64,000 nt of DNA from Thiomicrorhabdus sp033238645 (GCA_033238645.1 BQXR01000003.1:1-64000), one strand, 5' to 3'; shown: positions 35,152 through 44,411, counted from the first letter of the stretch. The notes: generated by a model not told the origin, from the sequence alone. Program-made: numbers and translations.

Positions 35152-35859
35152 TTAATCCTGTTTAAAAATACTGGTAACTTTGTCACTACGACCACTGTCA
35201 CTATGATCATCATCGTTACTATTCTTATCAGCAATATGTAGTTGTAAACCCGTGGCTAGATACTTCTTACGTGACCAGATAAGCCCCCAACGAGAACCGC
35301 CCACTTGATGCCATAATAGAGAAGAGCGAATCCCCGCTAATAGCAGTACTCTGATCTTATTAGCCACACGTGCATTTTGTAAATGGCCATGCTGACCATT
35401 GACCATAATGCGTGGTTTTACATTGCTGACATTCTCTGTATAAGCGCGCGCAATAGAGGCGATGACATTATCATGCTCTTCACCAAACATCTGTTGCTGG
35501 CTTTTAGCGGTCTCTAGAATACCTGCAATTTTCTGCATAGGCTCGCCTTGTTCAACCAGCTTCTTCTCAAGAATCATCAGGCTTAAAGCGTAACGGGTAA
35601 TCTCCATGTTTCGGCTTTGAATCGCTACATCAGAACCCATCTGAGCCAATAGTGTATTAACACCTACTTGGATATTTTTAAGATCACCGCCGTAAACATC
35701 TAAGGTCTCTTTTGGCTCGTCACAAAAAAGTGATTGTACACAAGTGTGATAAGCTAATTCATCCGCTTTACCTGTTGTGGCCAAATCATAAACTAATTGT
35801 GAGGCTTGATAGATACCGATTAAAGCCAGTGTGCGATCTCGTTGTATATATTCCGACAT
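35152..35859 (-). CDS. hflD: High frequency lysogenization protein HflD homologue
   Basis: Peripheral membrane protein of 235 residues, all helical, with RDRTLALIGIYQASQLV at the N-terminus and QNARVANKIRVLLLAGIRSSLLWHQ-type sequence near residue 170, both typical of HflD. In E. coli it binds phage lambda CII and lies just downstream of mnmA, as here. The normal cellular role is unclear. The tail after about residue 213 is hydrophilic and Asp/Ser-rich. ATG at 35859 has AAAGGTAA upstream. A G-tract motif sits in the 56-bp gap to mnmA. Confidence 0.9.
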   Translation of the reverse strand: MSEYIQRDRTLALIGIYQASQLVYDLATTGKADELAYHTCVQSLFCDEPKETLDVYGGDLKNIQVGVNTLLAQMGSDVAIQSRNMEITRYALSLMILEKKLVEQGEPMQKIAGILETAKSQQQMFGEEHDNVIASIARAYTENVSNVKPRIMVNGQHGHLQNARVANKIRVLLLAGIRSSLLWHQVGGSRWGLIWSRKKYLATGLQLHIADKNSNDDDHSDSGRSDKVTSIFKQD

Positions 35860-35883
35860 GGAAAAATTACCTTTAAATAAAAT

Positions 35884-35896
35884 GGGCAGGGGGGGG
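35884..35896 (+). repeat. Variant G-tract motif between mnmA and hflD
   Basis: AAAATGGGCA plus eight G then TATC. One substitution in the core; antisense to both flanking genes. Confidence 0.75.
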
Positions 35897-35915
35897 TATC
35901 CCGTACTATATCTGT

Positions 35916-37043
35916 TTATTTATATTCGTTTGGGGTATGTAAACGCTGATCTATAATACCACCGCCTAAACAGTCATCTCCTTGATAAAACACCACTGAT
36001 TGGCCAGGTGCCACCGCCAGTTGCGAGTTATCAAATTTCACAAGGATAGTACCGTCTGCTGCTTCAAGTATTTGGCAAGGCTCTTCAGCTTGACGATAAC
36101 GAATTTTTGCTTTTAGAGGCATATTTAAAGCTGGGTATTTTCCTGAAACCCAGTCCAACGTATCTGCGACTAAATATTGATGTTGTAATAGAGGGTGCTG
36201 TTTACCTTGCACCGCAATCAGCTCGTTCTTGCCTAAATCTTTATCTGCGGCAAACCAAGGGTCATTACCCGTGCCGTGCCCTCCGCCTACACCAAGCCCT
36301 TTACGCTGGCCCAAAGTGTGATACATCAAACCATCATGTTGTCCGATGACATTACCTTTATCATCGACAATATCTCCCGGTTGTGCAGGTAGAAACTGTT
36401 GTAAAAAGTCTTTAAATTTACGTTCACCAATAAAGCAGATACCTGTGCTATCTTTTTTATCGTGGGTGATCAGTCCCGCTTCTTCTGCCATCTTGCGAAC
36501 TAAAGGTTTCTCTAGTTCACCCACAGGGAACATCGACTTCTGTAACTGGTGCTGTTGTAAGGTATATAAGAAGTAACTCTGGTCTTTATTATCATCCAAG
36601 CCTTTTAATAGGTGGCAAGTACCATCTTCATCACGACCAATACGTGCATAGTGACCTGTAGCGATATAATCCGCACCTAGCTCTAAAGCGTGCTGTAAAA
36701 AGGCCTTAAACTTCACCTCTTTATTGCACAGAATATCAGGGTTTGGTGTACGACCAATTTTGTACTCTTCTAAAAAGTGCTTAAATACGTTATCCCAATA
36801 CTCGCCTGCGAAGTTCTCGATATGTACAGGAATATCCAATGCCTCAGCGACCTTCATGACATCTTTGATATCTTCAGCGGCTGGGCAGTAGTCATCCGTA
36901 TCATCGCCTTCCCAGTTTTTCATAAACAGGCCTTCAACATCGTAGCCTTGCTGTTTAAGCAGTAGGGCGGCAACGGATGAATCTACGCCACCCGAAAGGC
37001 CGACGATGACTTTAATTTTAGAATTATCAACTGAGTTAACCAT
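35916..37043 (-). CDS. mnmA: tRNA-specific 2-thiouridylase MnmA
   Basis: ATP-pyrophosphatase that thiolates uridine 34 of tRNA-Lys, -Glu and -Gln. It has 375 residues. The PP-loop GLSGGVDSSVAALLL is at about 14-28. The catalytic cysteines are in NPDILCNKEVKF and DSTGICFIGERKF, and GHYARI and HTLGQRKGLGVGG are further signatures. ATG at 37043. It is probably cotranscribed with hflD downstream. The 129-bp gap to rluE has no clear terminator. Confidence 0.97.
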   Translation of the reverse strand: MVNSVDNSKIKVIVGLSGGVDSSVAALLLKQQGYDVEGLFMKNWEGDDTDDYCPAAEDIKDVMKVAEALDIPVHIENFAGEYWDNVFKHFLEEYKIGRTPNPDILCNKEVKFKAFLQHALELGADYIATGHYARIGRDEDGTCHLLKGLDDNKDQSYFLYTLQQHQLQKSMFPVGELEKPLVRKMAEEAGLITHDKKDSTGICFIGERKFKDFLQQFLPAQPGDIVDDKGNVIGQHDGLMYHTLGQRKGLGVGGGHGTGNDPWFAADKDLGKNELIAVQGKQHPLLQHQYLVADTLDWVSGKYPALNMPLKAKIRYRQAEEPCQILEAADGTILVKFDNSQLAVAPGQSVVFYQGDDCLGGGIIDQRLHTPNEYK

Positions 37044-37172
37044 TGGGAAAATTTGAACCTATTTTAAAGTTGGAGGTAATAATGTTGGCTATTTTAACAG
37101 AGCTTAAGCCACTATTCGATGAGTCAATTTGACTAAGTGTGAACAGTCACTTAAAAATGTTGAAACGATGCC

Positions 37173-37940
37173 CTAACTTTTGTTTTTGTGTCGGCTCGGT
37201 ACACGTTTAGATGATCGCTTTGCAGTCGCTCTGCCTGCCGTTCTTTCCTTAGGCTGTTTAGCAGGATTAGCTGCTTTACTCTTTCCTGACTGTGAAGGTT
37301 TCTGTTCCGTTCTAGACCTGGGTTTGCGGCCTTTTTGCGGGGCTGCACTTTTATCGTCTTGCGTAATAAAATGTGCAGGGATCTTCTGATCATATAATAG
37401 CTTAGATTCGCCAGGCCCTAAGCCCTGCAATGTCCAATCGCCAATTTTAGCGCGCACCAATCGTAAAGTAGGGAAACCCACTGCCGCTGTCATACGTCTT
37501 ACTTGGCGATTTTTACCTTCGGTAATCGTTAGCTCAATCCAGCTAGTCGGAATATTTTCACGCTGTCTAATCGGAGGGTTACGTTGCCATAGCCACTTGG
37601 GTTCAATCATTTTTTTAGCTAGAGCAGGGCGGGTTAAACCATCCTTCAGTTCTACACCCTGTTTTAAAAGTGCAATCACCTCTTTTGTCACATCGCCTTC
37701 CACTTGCACCCAATAGGTTTTAGGTAGTTTATGCAACGGATCAGAAATTTGGTGTTGTAACTTACCATCATCCGTCAGTAGTAATAAACCCTCACTGTCC
37801 CTATCTAATCGACCCGCCGCATAAAAACCTTTTTGGTCGATATATTTCGCCAGTGTCTCACGTTCTAAGGCCTGTTCAGCATCATCAGTAAACTGGCAAA
37901 GCACATTAAAAGGTTTGTTAAATAACAGCAAATGACTCAT
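37173..37940 (-). CDS. rluE: 23S rRNA pseudouridine synthase, RluE type
   Basis: RsuA-family pseudouridine synthase; RluE modifies U2457 of 23S rRNA in E. coli. It has 255 residues. It lacks an S4 domain and starts directly with LLLFNKPFNVLCQF. The catalytic Asp is in AAGRLDRDSEGLLLLTDDG (about 42-60). TEGKNRQVRRMTAAVGFPTLRL is the conserved C-terminal element. The last about 60 residues form a Lys/Arg/Pro/Ala-rich tail that is longer than usual and probably binds RNA non-specifically. ATG at 37940. Confidence 0.93.
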   Translation of the reverse strand: MSHLLLFNKPFNVLCQFTDDAEQALERETLAKYIDQKGFYAAGRLDRDSEGLLLLTDDGKLQHQISDPLHKLPKTYWVQVEGDVTKEVIALLKQGVELKDGLTRPALAKKMIEPKWLWQRNPPIRQRENIPTSWIELTITEGKNRQVRRMTAAVGFPTLRLVRAKIGDWTLQGLGPGESKLLYDQKIPAHFITQDDKSAAPQKGRKPRSRTEQKPSQSGKSKAANPAKQPKERTAGRATAKRSSKRVPSRHKNKS

Positions 37941-38104
37941 TGATTGGGTTCCTCGAAGAGTGATAGTTTGGTAATTTGAATATTTTTAACTTGTTTGTAA
38001 CTTGAGTGCGTTAAAATAGCCCCATTCTAACATTTTTAAATATTTAAGCCTTTGTGTCTGCCTTATTTAAAGTAGACAAATAGGATCACCAGCAAGGAAA
38101 CGCT

Positions 38105-40330
38105 ATGTCAGAACAAGCTAAGATTATTTATACCTTAACCGATGAAGCTCCAGCACTCGCAACATACTCTTTGTTGCCAATTGTTAATGCATTTACAGCT
38201 GCCGCAGATGTTGCAGTTGAAACGCGTGATATCTCATTAGCCGGCCGTATCATCGCTAACTTCCCAGAAAACTTAACAGCAGACCAACAAAATGGGGATG
38301 CGTTAACAGAGCTAGGTGATATGGCTAAACAGCCAGAAACAAACATCGTTAAGTTACCAAATATTAGTGCCTCAATTCCTCAGTTAGAAGCCGCAATTTC
38401 CGAGCTTCAAGCTGCGGGTTACGACATTCCTAACTATCCTGCTAACCCAGTAACAGATGCAGAAAAAGCGACTAAAGCGACTTTTGCCAAAGTATTAGGT
38501 TCTGCGGTAAATCCAGTGTTACGTGAAGGTAATTCAGACCGTCGTGCACCACCCGCAGTTAAAGGCTACGCTAAGAAGAACCCACACTCAATGGGCGCTT
38601 GGTCTCAAGAGTCGCTAACCAATGTCGCCAGTATGACTGAGGGTGACTTCTATGGTTCTGAAACATCAACAACAGTTGCTGAAGCTACTACCTTCACTAT
38701 TGAGTTTACAGGGGCTGATGGTTCTATAGAGACACTAAAAGGAGCATCACCTCTATTATCAGGCGAAATCATTGACTCTTCTGTTATGAGCAAAAAAGCC
38801 CTAAGAGTATTTTTAGCGGGCGCTATTGCAGAAGCCAAAGAGAAAGGTATCCTATTCTCTATTCACATGAAAGCCACCATGATGAAAGTCTCTGATCCAA
38901 TCATCTTTGGTCAAGCGGTCGAAGTCTTCTTTAAAGACGTATTCGAAAAGCATGCTGAAACTTTTGCAAACTTAAAAGTTAACTCAAGTAATGGTCTAGG
39001 TGATGTATACGCTAAAATTGAAAGTTTAGATGATGCTTTAAAGGCTCAAATATTAGCAGATTTAGATGCAGTATTCGCAGCACAACCCGATGTCGCCATG
39101 GTCGATTCTGACAAAGGTATCACCAACCTACAGGTACCAAGTGACGTGATTATCGATGCTTCTATGCCTGCGATGATCCGTGCTTCAGGTCAAATGTGGA
39201 ACAAAGACGGCAAGCAGCAAGATACGCTTACAGTTATTCCAGATCGTTGTTACGCAGGCGTATTTCAAGAGACAATCAACTTCTGTCGTCATTACGGAGC
39301 ATTTGATCCAAAAACGATGGGATCAGTGCCAAATGTAGGCCTAATGGCGCAAAAAGCAGAAGAGTATGGTTCGCATGACAAAACATTCCAAATAGCAGCT
39401 GCTGGAACTGTGAAGATTGTTGCTTCAAACGGCGATGTGTTACTAGAACAGTCAGTAGAAGAAGGCGATCTTTTCCGTATGTGTCAGGTTAAAGATGCAC
39501 CGATTCAAGACTGGGTAAAACTAGCTGTGAATCGTGCACGTGCAACAGGGTTACCAACGGTATTTTGGTTAGACACTAACCGTGCGCATGATCACCAGTT
39601 GATCGCTAAAGTAAACGAATACCTAGCACATCACGATATAACAGGTCTAGAGATCCATATTATGGCTCCAGAAGAAGCAACTCGTTTTACACTACGCCAT
39701 ATTAAAGATGGTAAAGATGTGATCTCGGTAACGGGTAACGTACTGCGTGATTACTTAACAGATCTATTCCCAATTCTAGAGTTGGGTACTTCTGCAAAAA
39801 TGTTATCAATCGTACCCCTTATGAGTGGTGGTGGACTGTTTGAAACAGGTGCTGGTGGTTCAGCCCCTAAACATGTTCAGCAGCTAGTTTTAGAAAACCA
39901 CTTACGTTGGGATTCACTAGGTGAGTTCTTAGCCCTAGCGGTCTCTCTAGAGCATCTGTCTGAAAACTTTAAAATGCCAAAAGCACAAGTATTAGCAACC
40001 GCTTTAGATGCAGGTACGGCTAAGTTTTTAGATAATGATAAGTCACCTTCACGTAAAGTAGGTGAGTTAGATAACCGTGGCAGCCACTTCTTCCTTGCTA
40101 TGTACTGGGCAGAAGCGCTAGCAGCACAAAATGACGATGCAGAACTTAAAGCACGTTTCGCTCCTGTGGCAGAAGCCCTAGCAGCAAATGAAGATAAGAT
40201 CGTAGCAGAGTTAAACAGTGCACAAGGTTCAGCAGTTGATTTAGGCGGTTACTACCACCTGAATCCAGCACTGGCTTCTAAAGTGATGCGTCCAAGTGTT
40301 ACATTAAATGCGATTATTGGTGGGGTTTAA
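38105..40330 (+). CDS. icd: Monomeric NADP-dependent isocitrate dehydrogenase
   Basis: TCA-cycle enzyme converting isocitrate to 2-oxoglutarate. The 741 residues and segments such as NSDRRAPPAVKGYAKKNPH, SSNGLGDVYAKI, LGTSAKMLSIVPLM and GGLFETGAGGSAPKHVQQ identify the monomeric type (IDH-II), unrelated in length to the usual 416-residue dimeric enzyme. ATG at 38105 follows CAAGGAAACGCT. It is divergent from rluE across 164 bp and closed by a strong terminator. Confidence 0.97.
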   Translation: MSEQAKIIYTLTDEAPALATYSLLPIVNAFTAAADVAVETRDISLAGRIIANFPENLTADQQNGDALTELGDMAKQPETNIVKLPNISASIPQLEAAISELQAAGYDIPNYPANPVTDAEKATKATFAKVLGSAVNPVLREGNSDRRAPPAVKGYAKKNPHSMGAWSQESLTNVASMTEGDFYGSETSTTVAEATTFTIEFTGADGSIETLKGASPLLSGEIIDSSVMSKKALRVFLAGAIAEAKEKGILFSIHMKATMMKVSDPIIFGQAVEVFFKDVFEKHAETFANLKVNSSNGLGDVYAKIESLDDALKAQILADLDAVFAAQPDVAMVDSDKGITNLQVPSDVIIDASMPAMIRASGQMWNKDGKQQDTLTVIPDRCYAGVFQETINFCRHYGAFDPKTMGSVPNVGLMAQKAEEYGSHDKTFQIAAAGTVKIVASNGDVLLEQSVEEGDLFRMCQVKDAPIQDWVKLAVNRARATGLPTVFWLDTNRAHDHQLIAKVNEYLAHHDITGLEIHIMAPEEATRFTLRHIKDGKDVISVTGNVLRDYLTDLFPILELGTSAKMLSIVPLMSGGGLFETGAGGSAPKHVQQLVLENHLRWDSLGEFLALAVSLEHLSENFKMPKAQVLATALDAGTAKFLDNDKSPSRKVGELDNRGSHFFLAMYWAEALAAQNDDAELKARFAPVAEALAANEDKIVAELNSAQGSAVDLGGYYHLNPALASKVMRPSVTLNAIIGGV

Positions 40331-40374
40331 CTTAACCAATTTAGAAGTGCTTTAATGAGCCGTTTTAATTTAGG

Positions 40375-40407
40375 AAGCCTGTAAAGCAGCTGTTTACAGG
40401 CTTTTTT
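40375..40407 (+). terminator. Terminator after icd
   Basis: Stem AAGCCTGTAAA / TTTACAGGCTT with a short loop and six T, 45 bases after the icd stop. Confidence 0.9.
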
Positions 40408-40458
40408 ATTGCCTGAACCTTCTCTTTTGTTTGGTTAAAAAGTACCAAATACATTTAA

Positions 40459-40492
40459 TACCCTCACGGAGCACTAGAGCAGAGAGGGAGGT
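40459..40492 (+). repeat. Degenerate copy of the extended G-tract element
   Basis: TACCCTCACGGAGCACTAGAGCAG continues as AGAGGGAGG. It aligns base by base with the elements at 41291, 42520 and 59879, but the G-tract is interrupted. It lies downstream of the icd terminator. Confidence 0.6.
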
Positions 40493-40516
40493 TTTAATTA
40501 AAGGTCTGCATCTGTT

Positions 40517-41128
40517 TTAGTGTGAATGATTACCGTGTGCCGATGACTCTACTGATGGTTGTTCTGACATTTCAGAGTCTATTGAGTGTTGGGCATCTAT
40601 TTGGTGTGAGTGTCCGCCCTCACCGACTAAAGCCTTATATTCCGTCGAATGCATGCTGCCCATTTGTGAAACAAACGCGACTAGCTCCCAAATTTGTTCA
40701 TCACTATGAAAATCTCCCCAGGCAGGCATCCCCGTCATTTTCAAACCGTTTTTAATGATCCAAAAAGTATCAACAAGCTTATGCTCATGGTGTTGATGCT
40801 CATCAGGCTCTTTATTAAATAATATCGGTGGCTGAGGATACAGTCCCAAGTGAAGCTCTGTAGGTTGCATATCAGGTGCTAAATGGCACTGAGAGCACAT
40901 AGCATCATAATTTTTAGCCCCTTTGGTAATCATATCGGGATTGGATAGGGTTGTTGGAACGATGATGTCATTCGCGCGAACGGTGATAGATCGTTCTCGT
41001 ATTAAAGTAAGGGCAGCAGTGGTGATATCCCAGTGTTTATCCTTTGCCGACATATTGAATGCGCCTGTCCAAATAAAGATGATGGCAGATATAATCATAG
41101 CGACTAATAGATAGCTTACTTGCTTCAT
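40517..41128 (-). CDS. Membrane-anchored cytochrome c with His-rich segments
   Basis: A 203-residue protein. An N-terminal signal-anchor (about 4-24) leads to a class I cytochrome c domain in the periplasm, with heme motif CSQCH (residues 78-82) and a probable axial Met in MTGMPAWGDF. FHSDEQIWELVAFVSQM is the usual C-terminal helix. Two unusual His-rich stretches stand out: EPDEHQHHEHKL between the heme site and the axial Met, and a His/Ser/Glu-rich tail ending HGNHSH. These could bind metal ions. The redox partner is unknown; no oxidase gene is adjacent. It is monocistronic. Confidence 0.85.
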   Translation of the reverse strand: MKQVSYLLVAMIISAIIFIWTGAFNMSAKDKHWDITTAALTLIRERSITVRANDIIVPTTLSNPDMITKGAKNYDAMCSQCHLAPDMQPTELHLGLYPQPPILFNKEPDEHQHHEHKLVDTFWIIKNGLKMTGMPAWGDFHSDEQIWELVAFVSQMGSMHSTEYKALVGEGGHSHQIDAQHSIDSEMSEQPSVESSAHGNHSH

Positions 41129-41290
41129 ATTTAATATTTTCCTAATTATTAAAACCTCTATTTGTAAGAGGTTTTTAGAAGTATTGATACTGATTGTGTA
41201 AAACAGCTGCTTATATGCGCACTAATAATGGTTATTTTAGATCAATATGATCAATGTATGTTTGATAGTTCTCATCAGTCCAAAAAAATG

Positions 41291-41322
41291 CACCTACAAG
41301 GGGCTTATGAGCAGGGGGGGGG
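41291..41322 (+). repeat. Extended G-tract element (G9)
   Basis: CACCTACAAGGGGC, then TTATGAGCA and nine G. It is the main feature of the 375-bp gap 41129-41503, which otherwise holds the cytochrome promoter region and an AGTACC/GGTACT inverted pair near 41428-41454. Confidence 0.75.
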
Positions 41323-41503
41323 CTATAGCTCTCTACCCCCGAATGCTTTGATAAAGCCAAGCGACTAAAGTGTTCTGTGATATATTGTTCATCGACTCAT
41401 TACAAATAAAGAATGTAATTTTGGACAGTACCATAAACCTAATGGCCTGGTACTCAAAGCATTTTAAACGATTTAAGAAAATCAATCACAATAGAACTGT
41501 GGA

Positions 41504-41842
41504 ATGGCAACACCATTTCGTACACAGAGACTAATTTATAGTGGCTACACTAAACCGACACAAAGAAATGAGATAATTTCAGAATACGAAAGGATGGCAA
41601 AAGAATTAGAAGCAGACATTGACTTTGCACATCCTTACAGCGTTTGGGAAAAGGGCATTCATGAAAACGCCAATGGACTGATTCGCCAGTACTTTCCAAA
41701 AGGAACTAGCTTTAATCTAGTCACCCAAGAACAAATAGATTTTGTAATGAATCGGCTCAACAGTTGCCCTAGAAAAACACGGGGAGTAAAACAACCTAGT
41801 GAGCTATTTTTAGGAAAATCTGTAGATTTATTATCAGCTTAA
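41504..41842 (+). pseudogene. IS30-family transposase C-terminal fragment
   Basis: About 88 residues from the C-terminus of an IS30-type DDE transposase are readable: AKELEADIDFAHPYSVWEKG, ENANGLIRQYFPKGTSF, VTQEQIDFVMNRLN and PRKTRGVKQPSELF. The Glu of the DDE triad is within this part. The N-terminal two thirds, including the HTH and both Asp residues, are missing, and the first about 20 codons of the open frame do not match the family. It is an inactive remnant. A typical right-end sequence follows directly. Confidence 0.85.
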
Positions 41843-41845
41843 ATA

Positions 41846-41871
41846 CACTTGCACTTAATATGTGAATTTAA
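41846..41871 (+). mobile_element. Right end of the IS30-like element
   Basis: ACTTGCACTTAATATGTGAA, just after the transposase stop, resembles the terminal inverted repeat of IS30-family elements (TTGCACTTA...TTGAAT). No matching left end was found. Confidence 0.5.
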
Positions 41872-42027
41872 GGGTAGGCCGTTTTGTCGGTCGAGGAGAA
41901 AGCAGTCAATAGAAGTATGAGAGTAAAATGCTTGGCCTAAATTTATAAAACACTTGATGGATGTGAAGAGTCCATTAATTGAGTATCAAATAACTGAAAG
42001 TCGTCAGACAATAACAGAGGAAAAAAT

Positions 42028-42450
42028 ATGGCACAAGGATTTATAAGCGCACTTATTATGGGGTCGAAAGAGGAAGGGGCTGCACGTAAAGTAATTAAGG
42101 TTGCTGCGTATTTAGGTTTGATTAAATTAGCAGTCGTTTTGATATTGGTTTTTGTACCAATTGAGTTTATTCAGGAGATTCTAGATCAGGATCCAATGTC
42201 CAAATTAATAACAGTGGGTGTAGGACTTGTTGTGATGACTTGCCTCGTATATATGTTATTGGGTAGACTTTGGGCGCCGATCGTTTTAATCATCATGTTG
42301 CTGGCAGACATTGTTATCACCTATATTGAAAGCGAAGCGATGCCGGGTCTGGTTAAGGTGGTTGAGCTGTTGTTCTACGCTTCTGCAGCACAGGCGCTGC
42401 ATTTTTTGAGTAAGCTAAAAGAAGCCTCTAGTGTTCAGGTAGAGCCGTAA
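42028..42450 (+). CDS. Hypothetical integral membrane protein
   Basis: A 140-residue protein that I do not recognise. Hydrophobic segments lie at about 22-48, 60-78 and 80-99, with a weaker one near 110-128. A short basic N-terminus (SKEEGAARKVIK) probably stays in the cytoplasm. The ATG at 42028 has a good AGAGGAAAAAAT Shine-Dalgarno, and a clear terminator follows 27 bases after the stop, so the gene looks real and monocistronic. It lies between the IS30 remnant and the nitrate cluster. Confidence 0.6.
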   Translation: MAQGFISALIMGSKEEGAARKVIKVAAYLGLIKLAVVLILVFVPIEFIQEILDQDPMSKLITVGVGLVVMTCLVYMLLGRLWAPIVLIIMLLADIVITYIESEAMPGLVKVVELLFYASAAQALHFLSKLKEASSVQVEP

Positions 42451-42477
42451 ACAGACTCATTAGTGAATACGGCTAAT

Positions 42478-42506
42478 AAAAGCACCTAAATCAGGTGCTT
42501 TTTTTT
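42478..42506 (+). terminator. Terminator after the 140-residue membrane protein gene
   Basis: Stem AAAAGCACCT / AGGTGCTTTT with a five-base loop and eight T. Confidence 0.9.
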
Positions 42507-42519
42507 CGTCTGGATATTT

Positions 42520-42548
42520 TACCCATAAGGGGCACTAGAGCAGGGGGG
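42520..42548 (+). repeat. Extended G-tract element (G6)
   Basis: TACCCATAAGGGGCACTA then GAGCA and six G, 13 bases after a terminator and 21 bases from the end of the kinase gene on the other strand. Confidence 0.8.
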
Positions 42549-42569
42549 CGTGACGCAGTAAGAGGGGGT

Positions 42570-44297
42570 TTAACTTCCCTGTACTAAGCTGATCACTAAC
42601 AGTACAAATAAAATACCAGATAAGCCCTGCCAAAATAGCAGTGGATTTCTTTTGAGTAGTGGCTCAAACTCCTCTTTTATGATCACATCCTGTGGTGTTT
42701 TTAGGTCATGGGTAAATTCAGAAATAAGTCCGTAGCGTTTTGTAGGGTTAGGCTCGCAGGCTTTCTTTAGAACCACATCTATCCATGCAGGTAGATCTTT
42801 TCTATAGGTGCTGAGGGGAATGTAGTGCATGTGGTCATAGCTTTTGAGCTGGAACTTATTGGCGAGCTTCTCTTTGTATGGCAGTTTTCCTGTTAGCATC
42901 TCGTAACAGATCACCCCCATTGAGAAGATGTCTGAGCGCTTACTACCCGGTTGACCCATCATGTACTCTGGCGCGGTGTAGTTGAGTGTGCCTTCTGGGT
43001 GTTGGCGCTGTAGTACGGTGGCGAGTTCGGCTAGGCCTGCTGCGTGGACAGCACCAAAATCGATAATCTTAATACGATCCTTGTCACTGATCATGACATT
43101 ATCAGGTTTTAAATCTTGATGAATAACATCTTGACGGTGCATTGCTCTTAGAGCACAGGAGAGCTGATCTATATAACCTCGCACTACACTGATCTTTGGC
43201 TGTGGGTGTTCAGTAATCCACTGGCCGATGGTCTGACCTTTGATGTACTCAGTGGTGAAGTAGAGGAACTGTTTTGGTTTTTTTGATTGGTTTTGGCTTT
43301 GATACGTTTTCATCAATCCAGGGTGTTTTAGGCGTTGGCCAATCCACTCTTCTCTGACAAATCCATCCAAGTACCAAGGGTCATCGCTGTAGTTTGCTGA
43401 TGGGGTTTTGAGCACCAGCTCTTGACCATTTTCAATATCTTTGGCGAGATAGATTTGGCTACGTGCAGAGAGGCTGAGTTCTTGAAGAATCTCGTAGCCC
43501 TCTAACTTCATACCCGGTTGTAAATCAGGTGGGAAGGGCAGCTCAAATAACTTGTTGTAAACCTCGGATTTACTCTCATTTGGTAGTTGAATTACCCTAG
43601 AAACTTGTGCAGAGAGGTTGTCATCTGATTGATTTGCAATGGCTTTCTCTACAATACGTTGTGCAATGTCTTGAACCGATTGTTTAGATTTTAGGTGAGT
43701 GATGATCTCCTTTTCAGAGAGAAACTCATGCACGCCATCAGAGGTTTGTAGGTAGATATCACCCGCTTGAATTGCTTCTCTTTTAAAGTCAATTTGTAGG
43801 GCTGAATCAACACCTAACGCACGACTTAAGTAACTGCGCTCTGAGTTTAACCAAGTGATATGATCCTTGGTTAATTGAGTAAGGTTTTCATCACGTAAGC
43901 GATAGACTCGTGAATCTCCGACATGGACAATATAGGCGGTAGTGGATTTGAAGATGATGGCATCAAATGTAGTGACCCAGCCTTTGAGTTCATTTGCATG
44001 ACTACAGCCTTGTTTATAGAGCCAACCATTGATGGCGGTAATGATTTGCTGACAGGATTTTTTTGTACTCCAAGTATCAGGAGTGGAGTAGTAATCCTCT
44101 ATAAAGGATTTTACCGCGGTATCACTAGCTTCTTTAGCCGCTTCACTGCTACTAACGCCATCTGCCAAAACGGCGACAATACCTTTGTTTTGTAGATCCT
44201 GATTTGTCGGTATGCAGAAATTGACTGAATCTTCGTTTTCGGCCTTTATGCCAGCAGACGTGTACAGACCTATGTCTATTTTTAGTTCTCTACTCAT
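42570..44297 (-). CDS. PP2C phosphatase-Ser/Thr kinase fusion
   Basis: A 575-residue bifunctional signalling protein. An N-terminal PP2C domain (about 1-240) has ADGVSSSEAAKEA, HVGDSRVYRL, TSDGVHEF and SDDNLSA, the metal-binding Asp set. A eukaryote-type kinase domain (about 262-540) has the Lys in QELVLKTP, catalytic HQDLKPDNVMI and DFGAV (DFG). A single C-terminal helix (about 553-573) anchors it with both domains in the cytoplasm. Such fusions recur beside nitrate transporters in gammaproteobacterial assimilation clusters, and here it lies just downstream of one. It may control transport or nas expression by phosphorylation, but the target is unknown. Confidence 0.88.
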   Translation of the reverse strand: MSRELKIDIGLYTSAGIKAENEDSVNFCIPTNQDLQNKGIVAVLADGVSSSEAAKEASDTAVKSFIEDYYSTPDTWSTKKSCQQIITAINGWLYKQGCSHANELKGWVTTFDAIIFKSTTAYIVHVGDSRVYRLRDENLTQLTKDHITWLNSERSYLSRALGVDSALQIDFKREAIQAGDIYLQTSDGVHEFLSEKEIITHLKSKQSVQDIAQRIVEKAIANQSDDNLSAQVSRVIQLPNESKSEVYNKLFELPFPPDLQPGMKLEGYEILQELSLSARSQIYLAKDIENGQELVLKTPSANYSDDPWYLDGFVREEWIGQRLKHPGLMKTYQSQNQSKKPKQFLYFTTEYIKGQTIGQWITEHPQPKISVVRGYIDQLSCALRAMHRQDVIHQDLKPDNVMISDKDRIKIIDFGAVHAAGLAELATVLQRQHPEGTLNYTAPEYMMGQPGSKRSDIFSMGVICYEMLTGKLPYKEKLANKFQLKSYDHMHYIPLSTYRKDLPAWIDVVLKKACEPNPTKRYGLISEFTHDLKTPQDVIIKEEFEPLLKRNPLLFWQGLSGILFVLLVISLVQGS

Positions 44298-44321
44298 GAA
44301 GAATGTCTCAATTTTAAAAGC

Positions 44322-44347
44322 AAAAAAGCCAGTATAAACTGGCTTTT
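44322..44347 (-). terminator. Terminator after the nitrate transporter gene
   Basis: Stem AAAAGCCAGT / ACTGGCTTTT with a T-run on the minus strand, between the transporter stop and the kinase ATG. It probably lowers expression of the kinase relative to the transporter. Confidence 0.8.
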
Positions 44348-44411
44348 AGGCAAATGGTTAAATAGTACGGTTAGTTATGCGTGACTTACCACTGGATTAC
44401 TTAACATCAAA

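Noticed and set aside
41240..41265. ATCAATATGATCAA upstream of the cytochrome gene as an FNR/CRP-type operator.
   Set aside because: The half-sites are direct (ATCAA...ATCAA) rather than the inverted TTGAT-N4-ATCAA needed for FNR.
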